From assembly GCF_032586235.1 (NCBI RefSeq), contig NZ_JAWHTD010000059.1, forward strand, positions 1 to 20,522: a DNA stretch of 20,522 nucleotides. Direction: 5' to 3'. This stretch comes from Aestuariicoccus sp032586235 (GTDB taxonomy: Bacteria; Pseudomonadota; Alphaproteobacteria; Rhodobacterales; Rhodobacteraceae). The position numbers and the translations under genes were made by a program. The notes beneath the pieces are model-generated. The model was not told where the DNA came from. It did no database searches and saw nothing but the letters and a program-made list of their open reading frames with translations. This document shows positions 1-8,273 of this stretch, in pieces (positions within the stretch are counted from its first letter, which is position 1; each line of letters begins with the position of its first letter).

Positions 1-348
1 GCTGGCGGAGGCGGCCTGCCCATCAACGGCTCGTCCCCCGACGACCTGTCGCATCACCGGATCAGACGCCAGTCGGTCGGCGTCATTCACATCCTCATAT
101 CCAGCCAACCGACCGAAAATCGACTGACGCAGCAAGCCAACCAGGGAATGCAGACGATTGTGACCGGTGCGGGTATCGCGCAGCACGCTGTCTGCCAGTT
201 CATTCAGGCCGAGCACCTCATCCAGCTCCCGGAACAGCAACAGACCGCCATCCGAACTGATCTTCACACCATGAAACTCAAGCCGCACTCGACGGTCAAA
301 ACCGGGCCGAACAGCACCCAGTTCGTCTGCACCCTCAAGGTGATCCAT
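1..348 (-). CDS. IS1380-family transposase, N-terminal part (runs off left edge)
   Basis: Reading leftward from ATG 348-346 gives 116 uninterrupted codons to the window edge. This is the N-terminal quarter or so of a DDE transposase. The segment GVKISSDGGLLLFRELDE (about residues 28-45), a following HNRLHSLVGLLRQSIFGR and the motif GYEDVNDADRL are the conserved N-terminal signature of IS1380 transposases; these statements rest on recalled family patterns. The catalytic Asp/Glu residues lie outside the window, so activity cannot be judged. No stop codon or frameshift is seen. It is the last gene before the polysaccharide operon and is transcribed away from it. The insertion sequence probably ends somewhere in 360-560; I could not fix its terminal repeat. 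Confidence 0.85.
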   Translation of the reverse strand, partial: MDHLEGADELGAVRPGFDRRVRLEFHGVKISSDGGLLLFRELDEVLGLNELADSVLRDTRTGHNRLHSLVGLLRQSIFGRLAGYEDVNDADRLASDPVMRQVVGGRAVDGQAASAS

Positions 349-572
349 CAAGTCACGCTCCCCACTTCTTTAACGTGCTGAAATATAATACGTTACCGGC
401 CGTAAGGATGCGAAAATCGGTACGTTACTTGGGGAATGCGGGGTTAATGTCGAAAGGTTTTAATGTTCCATCTGGAAGAAAGAAAAACTACCACTTGCTC
501 GAAATATAATATCGCGGAAGCCGGCTCCACTTTTCTGAGGCCAAGATTATACGTGGAGCGTGTTTTCGCGAT
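349..572. other. End region of the IS1380-type element plus intergenic spacer
   Basis: No gene is seen. The stretch is AT-rich compared with its surroundings. It holds a direct repeat TACGTTAC at 389-396 and 421-428 (32 bp apart) and a repeated AAATATAAT at 381-389 and 502-510. It also has an inverted pair CTCCAC / GTGGAG near 525-558. Such repeats are plausible as transposase binding sites or element ends, but no terminal inverted repeat could be matched because the other end of the element is outside the window. Confidence 0.4.
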
Positions 573-3116
573 TCAGCGACCCTTATTGATCATATGATTG
601 ATAGACTGAAGTATGATCGCGTTTGTGTTGATGTCGGAATAATCTCGCGGAGCGATACCTGTTTTTTCGTGTACCGCAGCTGCGAAGCCGATCCGACCGA
701 GCGCTCGCTCGCGCACGTAGTGCAGCAGTTCAATTGCGTATTCGGATCGATTGTAGGCCGCCCAAAGATAAGCTGACTTACTGTTGACGAGGAGGGTGTC
801 TTTCACCAGTTTCGCAGGCGATGGCGTATCCGCATTCGAGACCCCGACGCTTATCCACTTGATTCCTGGCGCATTGATCTGGAGACCCTGGTAGGTAAAC
901 CATGGAGGATGGTCCAGAGGGCTTTCCGAGACGCAAAACTGACGGCCTGTCAGTTCATGCGCGGACGCTTGGGCGGCGAACAGCACGTCGGCCAGATAAG
1001 CGGATTCCGAGGACATGCCCAGTTCGATCGCCTCCAGAACAAGGGGTTCGGCACCAAGCGGCCCGATACGCCCGGCCGTCTCGAGCAGGGCCATCTGTCC
1101 ATCTGCAGCACTTTTGCCGTCAAAGACCTCATAGGGCGATGACACCGTGTGTCCCCAACGGCGGAAGGCCAAAGCCGAATAATGGGCGCAATGGGATTTA
1201 TAGGTGGTGTGAAGCTTGCGATCCGTGACGCTCTGGATTTCTCCATTGATAATAATTTTCGATAAATCCCAAGAGGTTACAAGGTCCGCCACGCTGCGGC
1301 CGGCAAGCGGGTGATGTTCCAGTTGATGGAGCGCGGCCAAAAGACGCCCCGCATCGCAGCCGTCAAAGTTCCGATTGCCCCATTTGAACCGGTCGGTCCG
1401 TATCCAGCCGCTTGGCAATTGCCGTCCATCTGTGTTGCGACCGACGATATTGGGCAGGATACGTCCGATTGCAGTCTGGAAAGACTTTTTCGAGATCAGT
1501 TCTAGATCAACGGCCGCCATCAGAGCGTTTATGTGGCTGCCGATGTCCCACATGGTCACGGCCTCGAGCCTGGCCAGGCTTCCTTTCGCGCTGTTGACGG
1601 TGGCCGAGATCAGCCCGGTTTCCGGATTTGTCCAATTTTCGAAATAGCTCCATGCGTGCCGAGCATCAGCCAACAGCTCATCCTGCGTCAGCCTCTCCCC
1701 CGTGGTCGATCTGAGGAGCTGATAGGTCGTGCGGCGCGAATGCTCAATTTCGGCACTTTGGGGCAGAATGCGTGTTACATGCTCGGTCAAAGGTCGAAAC
1801 ACGCTCGCGCCGTCCGAAGCGATGGCAAGGAATTCTTTTTTGAGTGCGTTTCTGACCGCGCCGTTGTCCAAGACGCTTTCGGAGACAGCAATGACAAAGT
1901 CGGACAAAGGCCCCCGAGTTGTTGTCACATCCTTGATGTCCTCGGCCATATCCAGAGACAGAGTGTCCAAGTGCAGTTGGCTTCTGTCATCAAGGCCTTG
2001 TCCCGATAAGCCACCAGTGAAAGAAAATCGGACAGCCTGTCCTGGATTCAATCCAGAGGTGTGGTTGGGGCTGGGGATCAAAGCGCCATCGGGGCCTTCC
2101 CTATAAGGGGTTAGGGCGTCATCGGGATCGGATGGCGCGCCAATCGCTTCAGTTTCGATCCAATAGCCGGAGGCCGGTTTCGCCGACGTTCTCACATCCG
2201 AGCCATAGCTGGACGGAATGCCCACATCCGCGAGGTTTCTTCGAAAGGCGGTGAGGGTTTCGGACGGCGCGTCCGATCCTTCCGTCCGGGTGAAGAAGTG
2301 CAGTCCGACTGAGCGGGCAAACTTGAAATCATCCCGAAGCTGCGTCTCGGAAAGGGTCAAGTAAACCTGACCTGCGGTGAGTTCCGAAAGCAACGCCTGC
2401 TGGGCAAAACCGGATGCGGCGTCCGAAAGCTGGACAGTACTTGTCCGGGCAAAATCCAGCGCCGACAGGACAACGATATTCTGGAACTGATCTTGACGGC
2501 CCTGCCAGAACACCTCGGTTGTCTTGCCAACCTGGGCATTGCGACCGCCGATCAGACGCACTGTGCCGTCCGGCCAGGTTTCGGCTCTGGTCGGCATGTC
2601 GGCGTCGAAATAGCCATACACGTTCCGGATACCCGCCGAGCGCACGCCCTCGGGGGACAAGGGATTTTCGTTAATTTGGCATGCGACGGAGGTAAAACGC
2701 AGACTTTCCGGCGCGTCGGCGCTGCTCCACAATCCGGTGGTTAGCTCTTTTTTGACCTGGAAAACCGCTCGTGCGCGAAAATAGGCAGACAGTTTCGCAA
2801 GCTCGGGAACGTCGGGGACAAGTTCAAAGGTGCCCGGCCGGGACACGGCATAGCCGCCCAGGAGCCGGGCCAAGGCGCTATCGGGCTGAAACATCTCGCC
2901 GTCGGCGGTTTGGGGGCGCAGGATGCAACTGACCGGAAGACCGTATTGCTGCAACGGCGCAAGCACCGCATCCAGCTTTTCGGCCGAGACCCCCGGATCA
3001 ATGTCCCGTATCAGGATCACGCTTTGCTGACGGCGCGTGTTGGCAAACAGGCCGCCTGGCAAAAGCCCGGCTGCGCCGCCAGCGACGGTAAGTTTAAGGA
3101 CGTCTCTGCGGTGCAT
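573..3116 (-). CDS. Tat-exported DUF3131 protein with NodB-like N-terminal region
   Basis: The chosen start ATG 3116-3114 gives 847 residues. It overlaps the stop of the upstream synthase as TGATG, which suggests coupled translation. An in-frame extension of 50 residues upstream lies inside that gene and lacks signal-peptide character. The N-terminus MHRRDVLKLTVAGGAAGLLPGG is a twin-arginine signal followed by a hydrophobic stretch, so the protein is probably exported folded. Residues 33-65 (ILIRDIDPG...YGLPVSCIL) resemble the first strand and helix of polysaccharide-deacetylase folds, but without the full metal-binding set. Residues about 480-845 (AWSYFENWTNPETGLISATVN, TMWDIGSHINALMAAVDL) match the DUF3131 pattern, a family thought to form an alpha/alpha barrel like some glycosidases. 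The likely role is periplasmic processing of the polymer made by the neighbour. That role is inferred from context; no reaction is known to me. Confidence 0.82.
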   Translation of the reverse strand: MHRRDVLKLTVAGGAAGLLPGGLFANTRRQQSVILIRDIDPGVSAEKLDAVLAPLQQYGLPVSCILRPQTADGEMFQPDSALARLLGGYAVSRPGTFELVPDVPELAKLSAYFRARAVFQVKKELTTGLWSSADAPESLRFTSVACQINENPLSPEGVRSAGIRNVYGYFDADMPTRAETWPDGTVRLIGGRNAQVGKTTEVFWQGRQDQFQNIVVLSALDFARTSTVQLSDAASGFAQQALLSELTAGQVYLTLSETQLRDDFKFARSVGLHFFTRTEGSDAPSETLTAFRRNLADVGIPSSYGSDVRTSAKPASGYWIETEAIGAPSDPDDALTPYREGPDGALIPSPNHTSGLNPGQAVRFSFTGGLSGQGLDDRSQLHLDTLSLDMAEDIKDVTTTRGPLSDFVIAVSESVLDNGAVRNALKKEFLAIASDGASVFRPLTEHVTRILPQSAEIEHSRRTTYQLLRSTTGERLTQDELLADARHAWSYFENWTNPETGLISATVNSAKGSLARLEAVTMWDIGSHINALMAAVDLELISKKSFQTAIGRILPNIVGRNTDGRQLPSGWIRTDRFKWGNRNFDGCDAGRLLAALHQLEHHPLAGRSVADLVTSWDLSKIIINGEIQSVTDRKLHTTYKSHCAHYSALAFRRWGHTVSSPYEVFDGKSAADGQMALLETAGRIGPLGAEPLVLEAIELGMSSESAYLADVLFAAQASAHELTGRQFCVSESPLDHPPWFTYQGLQINAPGIKWISVGVSNADTPSPAKLVKDTLLVNSKSAYLWAAYNRSEYAIELLHYVRERALGRIGFAAAVHEKTGIAPRDYSDINTNAIILQSINHMINKGR

Positions 3117-6100
3117 CACGCCAGTTCCGCATGTTCGAATTGATGTCCGACACGTTTGATCTTGTTCCACCGCACCAATCGCCCGCTGATTGCGCGCCAA
3201 AACGCGCTGATTGCACAGAAATACAAAATCTGACGGTAGAACACGCGTTGCAACGGCACCAGCCAAAGCAGGCGCAGGCTTTCCTTGCGCTCATAGGCAA
3301 AAGTGGCTGCCAGCGTCACAAGGTCGATCAAGGGCAAGGCGAGATAGGCGATCAGGACATAGTGCGAAACATCCGCTACAGTCGACGCCTCCGGTGCGTC
3401 CGCCGTGAAATAGGAATACAGGGCAATGAGCAGGAACAGATCGGCGATCGGGGCGAGCAGTGGCATCAGATAGCCAAAGATCGCAAGATCCGGGATCGTG
3501 AGAAGACCCAACGCTCGGCCCTCGCGTGCGGCGCCCGCGTGTTTCCAACAGGTTTGCAACATGCCCAGCGACCAGCGTTGACGCTGCAGGATCAGGTCGC
3601 GAAGTCTGCTTGGAACTTCGGTGGTTGCGATGGCGGTTTCCTCGAAGACGACATCGTATCCAGAGCGGATCACGGACATGGTCATATCCGCATCTTCAGT
3701 CATCGTTTCGCTGTTGTAGATGCCGGCTTCGAGCAGGGCTGTGCTGCGCCACGCGCCAATGGCCCCGGGGACCACCGGAATAGCGTTCATGGTTTCTTTG
3801 GCCCGACGGTCGATGTTCTGAGTGGTGATGTATTCAAGGCATTGGAGCCGCGCGAGCAGAGACGTGCGGTTGCCAACAACAACCTTTCCCGCGACAGCGC
3901 CGACACCTGGATCGGCAAAATGCCGGACCATGCGCAGGATGGCCTCTGGGTGGACCTGTGAATCCGCGTCGATGCACACGAAAACTTCGGAGTCTGTTTC
4001 GTCCAGCCCAAAGTTCAGCGCTGCGGACTTTCCGCGATTGGGTTGGTGCAAAACTCTGACACGTGGGTCCGTTTCATACTGGCGCGCGAGATTGCCGGTT
4101 AAATCCCGCGACCCGTCATCGACCACAACGACTTGAAGATTTGGATAATTGCTGGCCAACACGGATTCGATGCTCCGCGAGATCACCTTCGCCTCGTTAT
4201 AGGCCGGGATGATCACGGCGACCGACGGTGTGTAGGGTTCGAGCGGCCAGGCATGACGCTTGCGCATTACCGCCAGGACCAACATGGATACGGAGCGCAA
4301 GAGCCCGACGGCAAGGACTGTCCAGAAGATGACGGTCATCGCTGTCCAGCCCTGAGCGATCGCGTTAAAAGCCACGTTGTTGAAGGTCGAAAGATGAATG
4401 TCGACAACCGGCATTAGCGCCTCTTTGGGAACATTCAACAGGTCGGACAGACTGACGAATTCATACCCGCGCGCCTTTAGCTCGGCGATCAGCATTGGAA
4501 GGGCCTCGACAGTGCTGTTGTGATCGCCGCCGCCGTCGTGCAGCAACAAAACGTTGCCGCCACCATTGACGATCAGCGACATGGTTTCATTGAGCAGGCC
4601 TTCCGAGCTTTTCTGGCTCCAATCGCGCGGAACTACATCCATACCCGATATGATGTATCCTGCGTCCGACAGGCGTTTGAGATGCGGGATTTCTGCGCCA
4701 GGCAGCCAACCGCCGCCGTGCATATAGGGGTCACGGTACAACAGCATCCCATGGCCCAGAACACCGCCGACAAGCATTTGAACCGAATTCACCTCGGCCT
4801 TGGCCCGAGCTGCAGAGACTTTGTTCATATCAGAATGGTAATATGTGTGTGAGCCGATTTCATGACCTTCTACAAAGATGCGTTCGAGCAGTTCCGGATG
4901 TCTGGCCGCATTCTGCCCGAGAACGAAGAACGATCCGGGCACGTTTTCGGCCTTGAGGATGTCGAGTATCTTGGCGGTATTTACCGGGTGCGGCCCGTCG
5001 TCAAAGGTTAGCACGATCTGGTTCGGTTGGCCCGCTCCATAGTATTTGACGATGGCCGATTGCGGGACAGACTCATAGTTAACTGTCGAAACAAGCCCTG
5101 TCTCGCTGTCGAATTCGAGGTTCCGGCGTCCCTCGCGCGCCAGTGAGATCGGCTGGACGAAAGGACCTGCGCCCTGTGATTTGGAGAAATAACCGATCGC
5201 GACATTGCGGAGAGGCGCGATGTTTTGGGGAACGCCTGGCAGGTCGGTTTGCAACATGTTCCAGATTCCCGGGTCTTCCTGACCCAGCGACCAGAGCGCA
5301 AGGTTCTTTACGCCAAGCTCGGCAAGGGCCGTCCGATGGTTGTGAAAGGACGCTGCATCCAGAATCCAGATACGGTGGCGTGCGCCGTTGTTATCGACAT
5401 AGGCGGAAAAACTGTTGCCGCTGTTGCTGTCATACATGGGCTTGGATCTTGCTAGAGCCAGCTCGGTCATCGCAGCCGCGTAGGACATTGCAACCGGCTT
5501 GGGCTGGCTGCTGATCCAGTCGACAGCTCCCGCGCCGATAGCGATCACCAGTTTTTCAGGACCAACGAATGTACGGGCCTGCTCCACCGTTTGAATAAAC
5601 CAGTCCTGCGTCGCCAGCGGGCCGGGCAGGGAGCCGATCCATGGTTCGTGGAACACCTTCATTATAACAGTGTCGACGCTTTCCGAGAGGTCACGGAGAT
5701 CCGCTGTGATGTTCCTGCCCGACAGCGCGAGGCAGGTGTCAAAGCCCGCTTTGCGGGCGTCGTCGCTCCAGCTCTGCAGAATATCGGCCAGCTCTCGGGT
5801 TTGCGTGAGATCCGCTGAACTCAGATCAAGGCAAAAACCCGCGACCCCGACTATTCCAAACAACGCGTTCAGTACAGACGGCAGGTCTGCGAACGGAAGG
5901 TCCGCTCTTTTCGGGTTCTGGAAGCCCTCAATCGCGGATTGATCGAGTGTTATGACCGGTAAAACCTCGATTTCGGTTTTACGCTTTTCGATATACTCTT
6001 TTTGACGCTTTTTGTGGTCGCCCTCGATTTCGGTCAACACAAAACGGCCGGGCTCGACCCCGAGGGAATACCATTCCGGCAACAGAACGGAGATTGCGTC

Positions 6101-6757
6101 GCAACTCTGTTCAAGAGCGTGACCGGCCCAGGGCATGGCTTGCGGAAGGAAGGTATAAAGCCGCGGCCAGTGCGAGTTGGATTGCGCATCTTCCGACCCG
6201 CAATCAACGGTCTGAAGCGACGTATCGGCGTGGCTCTCCGTGCCATCCATCATCGCGTTCAGGGATTGTGGATCCGACCAGCCGTCCGTCAGTTCGGACA
6301 CGGGTAGGCCCGGGATTTTCAGCCCCACGTCGGACGCATGGGCCAGTGCTTTTTCCTGCGACAGCAGTTGCGCGACAAACAATGCCACCCAAATACAGAT
6401 CGCCAATAGAAATGTCATGGCGAGGCTGACAGCGCGCCACTCGCGTTTGCGGCTCGGATCGGCAAAAACCTTTGCTGATTCATCATACGCCCTCGTGGGC
6501 CTGGACCCGCAGACATCTCTGTAAACGGACTTGAAATCGGGCTTCTTCGCTACTCCTGTAGCCTGGCTCGCCGGATCGGCCTCCACCGAATCCCGCTGAG
6601 CTTTGGACACCTCGAGGCTGCCGATCGCGTCTTCAATCAACTTGCGGAAATGCGCGTCCGAATCCTGGTCGCCATCGTTATCCGGCGCCATCTGTGATGT
6701 TTCAAAACATCGTGATTCAGTTTGTGCGTTCACGAGCAGAAAGGCCTTCAGCGACAT
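3116..6757 (-). CDS. Trifunctional exopolysaccharide synthase: GH18-like + NodB deacetylase + GT2
   Basis: About 1,213 residues from ATG 6757. A TTG at 6784, nine codons upstream, has a slightly better Shine-Dalgarno (AAGG), so the start is uncertain. Positions here count from that TTG. TM 116-141 follows a positive SRKREWR. A GH18-like domain spans about 220-530. A NodB polysaccharide deacetylase spans about 588-785, with TFDDG 593-597, metal ligands H646 and H650, DVVPRDW 716-722 and LLHD ending at 750. A second TM region spans 807-840. The GT2 synthase spans about 853-1080, with DDG 889-891, DAD 939-941, TEDAD 1029-1033 and QRQRW 1067-1071. Three further TM regions follow (1095-1125, 1141-1165, 1184-1199). 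The predicted topology puts deacetylase and GH18-like part in the periplasm and GT2 in the cytoplasm. This matches polymerisation and export of an N-acetylglucosamine-type polymer followed by deacetylation, as done by separate PgaB/PgaC or NodB/NodC proteins elsewhere. The polymer is not identified. Confidence 0.9.
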   Translation of the reverse strand: MSLKAFLLVNAQTESRCFETSQMAPDNDGDQDSDAHFRKLIEDAIGSLEVSKAQRDSVEADPASQATGVAKKPDFKSVYRDVCGSRPTRAYDESAKVFADPSRKREWRAVSLAMTFLLAICIWVALFVAQLLSQEKALAHASDVGLKIPGLPVSELTDGWSDPQSLNAMMDGTESHADTSLQTVDCGSEDAQSNSHWPRLYTFLPQAMPWAGHALEQSCDAISVLLPEWYSLGVEPGRFVLTEIEGDHKKRQKEYIEKRKTEIEVLPVITLDQSAIEGFQNPKRADLPFADLPSVLNALFGIVGVAGFCLDLSSADLTQTRELADILQSWSDDARKAGFDTCLALSGRNITADLRDLSESVDTVIMKVFHEPWIGSLPGPLATQDWFIQTVEQARTFVGPEKLVIAIGAGAVDWISSQPKPVAMSYAAAMTELALARSKPMYDSNSGNSFSAYVDNNGARHRIWILDAASFHNHRTALAELGVKNLALWSLGQEDPGIWNMLQTDLPGVPQNIAPLRNVAIGYFSKSQGAGPFVQPISLAREGRRNLEFDSETGLVSTVNYESVPQSAIVKYYGAGQPNQIVLTFDDGPHPVNTAKILDILKAENVPGSFFVLGQNAARHPELLERIFVEGHEIGSHTYYHSDMNKVSAARAKAEVNSVQMLVGGVLGHGMLLYRDPYMHGGGWLPGAEIPHLKRLSDAGYIISGMDVVPRDWSQKSSEGLLNETMSLIVNGGGNVLLLHDGGGDHNSTVEALPMLIAELKARGYEFVSLSDLLNVPKEALMPVVDIHLSTFNNVAFNAIAQGWTAMTVIFWTVLAVGLLRSVSMLVLAVMRKRHAWPLEPYTPSVAVIIPAYNEAKVISRSIESVLASNYPNLQVVVVDDGSRDLTGNLARQYETDPRVRVLHQPNRGKSAALNFGLDETDSEVFVCIDADSQVHPEAILRMVRHFADPGVGAVAGKVVVGNRTSLLARLQCLEYITTQNIDRRAKETMNAIPVVPGAIGAWRSTALLEAGIYNSETMTEDADMTMSVIRSGYDVVFEETAIATTEVPSRLRDLILQRQRWSLGMLQTCWKHAGAAREGRALGLLTIPDLAIFGYLMPLLAPIADLFLLIALYSYFTADAPEASTVADVSHYVLIAYLALPLIDLVTLAATFAYERKESLRLLWLVPLQRVFYRQILYFCAISAFWRAISGRLVRWNKIKRVGHQFEHAELA

Positions 6758-6816
6758 CGAATTACGATGTGCGCCCCCGGTCAACGGTATCCGACCTTGT
6801 CAGAAAAGTGTTCAAA

Positions 6817-6843
6817 ATTTTACAAATTTGCGGCAAAATACAA
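6817..6843 (-). promoter_or_regulatory. Candidate promoter of the polysaccharide operon
   Basis: On the minus strand TTGTAT (6843-6838) and TAAAAT (6822-6817) stand 15 bp apart in an AT-rich stretch, 30-60 bp upstream of the possible synthase starts. The spacing is short for a sigma-70 promoter and the call rests on two hexamers only. Confidence 0.3.
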
Positions 6844-7214
6844 CCCTATGGGGAAATTGCTTGCCCTTGAGGAGAAGTATCAACTGGCTATTTTTCAGTT
6901 CTCTGAACAATCACCTAATATCATAGAAATTGTCGACTAATAACTAGCGTCTTGTTCAAGATTTTGGCACGAATCGGTCAATAGTATGGCCCGGACGGCC
7001 ATTTCGAATTTTTGGCTACGGGGGTGTTGCCACATTTGGTCAAGTAGTGCCCGCCGAAACAGCGGAAAATGACCACACAGTGGCTTCTAGACGATACATT
7101 AGGGGGACCAAATCACATAATTCGTCAAAGAGTTCTTGTGCTTTTGCGAGAAATGCGCAACCATTTTAGGGTCCAAACCCAGTAAATTGGACACTCGCTT
7201 GACCCTTGCGAGTC

Positions 7215-7245
7215 AACCCGAGCGGCCCCCCGTGCTGCTCGGGTT
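7215..7245 (+). terminator. 9-bp hairpin, terminator-like or 5' leader structure
   Basis: AACCCGAGC and GCTCGGGTT form a perfect 9-bp stem with a 13-nt loop. The plus strand continues CATTTGCAC, a poor U-tract. No plus-strand gene is seen upstream, so it may be the terminator of a lost gene or part of the lipoprotein leader. Confidence 0.35.
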
Positions 7246-7335
7246 CATTTGCACGACGCCCTGCGTCGTTGCCAATGCTTGGGATGCATAAGAAAAGCTC
7301 TGGCGCAGCACGGGTGCAAAATGGGAGTAGAATTT

Positions 7336-7662
7336 ATGGAACGACGCCGCGAAAAGATCATGCGTGGCATCGGCGCCTGCGCTTTGGTTATGACGGTGAC
7401 CGGATGCGTGGAAACCGCCCCGGAAATCGCGATCAGCGAACCTGACCCTGAGCTGAATTTCGTCCGCGGTTACCGAAACGCTGCGGACGAATGCCAACTT
7501 GTCGGCGAAACGCCGTTCACTGTCGATTTCCTCGACGATGCTACTGATCTCGTGGCCTGTCCGACCGACAGTGCAGGGATGGCAAGCCTAATGGCCGAAA
7601 CCGGAGCACAGATCATCACGCAGACGAACAGTTTCTCCTTCTTCAGTATTCCCTATCGCTGA
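7336..7662 (+). CDS. Small outer-membrane-type lipoprotein of unknown function
   Basis: The start ATG 7336 is chosen because GGGAG lies 8 nt upstream. An in-frame ATG at 7249 would add 29 residues without signal character. The 108-residue product has a positive N-terminus (MERRREKIMR), a hydrophobic core and the lipobox VTGC with C24, so it should be processed by signal peptidase II and lipidated. The mature part is acidic and has two further Cys residues in the region DECQLVGE...DLVACPTD, which could form a disulfide. Small proteins with this CQLVGE...LVACP pattern are known to me as uncharacterised lipoproteins in Rhodobacteraceae, from memory only. It has no close same-strand partner and no function can be assigned. 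Confidence 0.75.
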   Translation: MERRREKIMRGIGACALVMTVTGCVETAPEIAISEPDPELNFVRGYRNAADECQLVGETPFTVDFLDDATDLVACPTDSAGMASLMAETGAQIITQTNSFSFFSIPYR

Positions 7663-7934
7663 CGCCGATATCTAGCATTGATTTCATGGTTCGCGGGGAC
7701 CTGCTTGTGCCTGGCATACGGATTGATGATTCGCGTTAGGCGGCAATGAACCGCAAAAAAGAGATGCGACCAACGAACAACCGCTCCGGGCTCGAAGCCA
7801 CCTTGCGGCAGTGCAGCGATCATACTCCCAAATGTGGAGCGGGCGCCGAATGCACTGGGTGGCTGCCAAGAAGAAAGAACGCCGCCGCACTGGAGAGTAA
7901 CCAACGAACCGAGACGGACCCAAAGGAGACTGAC

Positions 7935-8243
7935 ACGCCGAAGTACACGTTCATTTATCGCGGGGGCAACCACCCGGACGATGGCAATGCTCCTATGGAA
8001 AAGTGGTGCGCGTGGCCCAGTGCTTTGGCAGAGGCGATGGTCTATCCCGGGATGCCTTTCGCGGGTGCAGTTACGGTCAGTGCGGGCGGTGTCTCCGACG
8101 CCAGCGGCGATATTCCACTGACTGGCGTTAGCGTGATCGAAGCTGACAGCCTACAGGCCGCCAAGGAAATCGCGAAATCCTGCCCGCATCTCGATCTCGG
8201 CGGCGATATCGTGGTCGCAGAAGGCATCGACATGGAGATGTAG
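7935..8243 (+). CDS. YciI-family (YCII-related) protein with apparent ACG start
   Basis: The YCII-related domain begins at PKYTFIYRGGNHPDD and ends at the stop. It includes the family pattern AVTVSAGGVSD, GVSVIEADSLQAAKEIAKSCPHL and GGDIVVAEGIDMEM. The family usually starts M-P-K-Y. Here the codon before PKY is ACG (7935-7937), and a good Shine-Dalgarno AAAGGAG (7922-7928) lies 6 nt before it. Either ACG is used as a rare start or the ATG has mutated. The only in-frame ATGs upstream (7746, 7764) would add 57-63 residues of basic, non-conserved sequence with weak ribosome binding sites. From ACG the product has 102 residues, the normal family length. YciI proteins are small ferredoxin-like-fold proteins, often of unknown substrate. 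A hairpin terminator follows directly. Confidence 0.75.
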   Translation, partial: TPKYTFIYRGGNHPDDGNAPMEKWCAWPSALAEAMVYPGMPFAGAVTVSAGGVSDASGDIPLTGVSVIEADSLQAAKEIAKSCPHLDLGGDIVVAEGIDMEM

Positions 8244-8244
8244 A

Positions 8245-8273
8245 CCCGGCTCGATCCGAGCGGGCTCTCGTTT
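8245..8273 (+). terminator. Probable rho-independent terminator of the YciI gene
   Basis: CCCGGCTCG-ATC-CGAGCGGG forms a GC-rich stem with one bulged G right after the TAG stop. It is followed by CTCTCGTTT, a modest T-rich tail. Position directly behind a gene supports the call. Confidence 0.5.

Larger units (their letters stand above)
6785..7335. other. AT-rich intergenic region with three inverted repeats
   Basis: No gene is seen in about 550 bp between the divergent synthase and lipoprotein genes. The base composition is much lower in GC than the right half of the window. Three perfect inverted repeats follow one another: GTCCAA / TTGGAC (7171-7176 and 7187-7192), ACTCGC / GCGAGT (7193-7198 and 7208-7213), and AACCCGAGC / GCTCGGGTT (7215-7223 and 7237-7245). 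They may be remnants of a mobile element end or a transcription terminator. Short stretches near 7030-7100 look like insertion-sequence borders, but I could not assign a family. Confidence 0.5.

Noticed and set aside
3131..3961. Long plus-strand open frame of 276 codons
   Set aside because: It lies fully antisense to the GT2 part of the synthase, whose motifs are unambiguous.
7201..7260. tRNA-like look of the stretch with GGGTTCATT after a stem
   Set aside because: No acceptor stem, anticodon arm or standard T-loop can be formed; only a simple hairpin is present.
7653..7973. Minus-strand open frame over the YciI upstream region
   Set aside because: No family resemblance and no ribosome binding site; it overlaps both neighbouring genes' ends.
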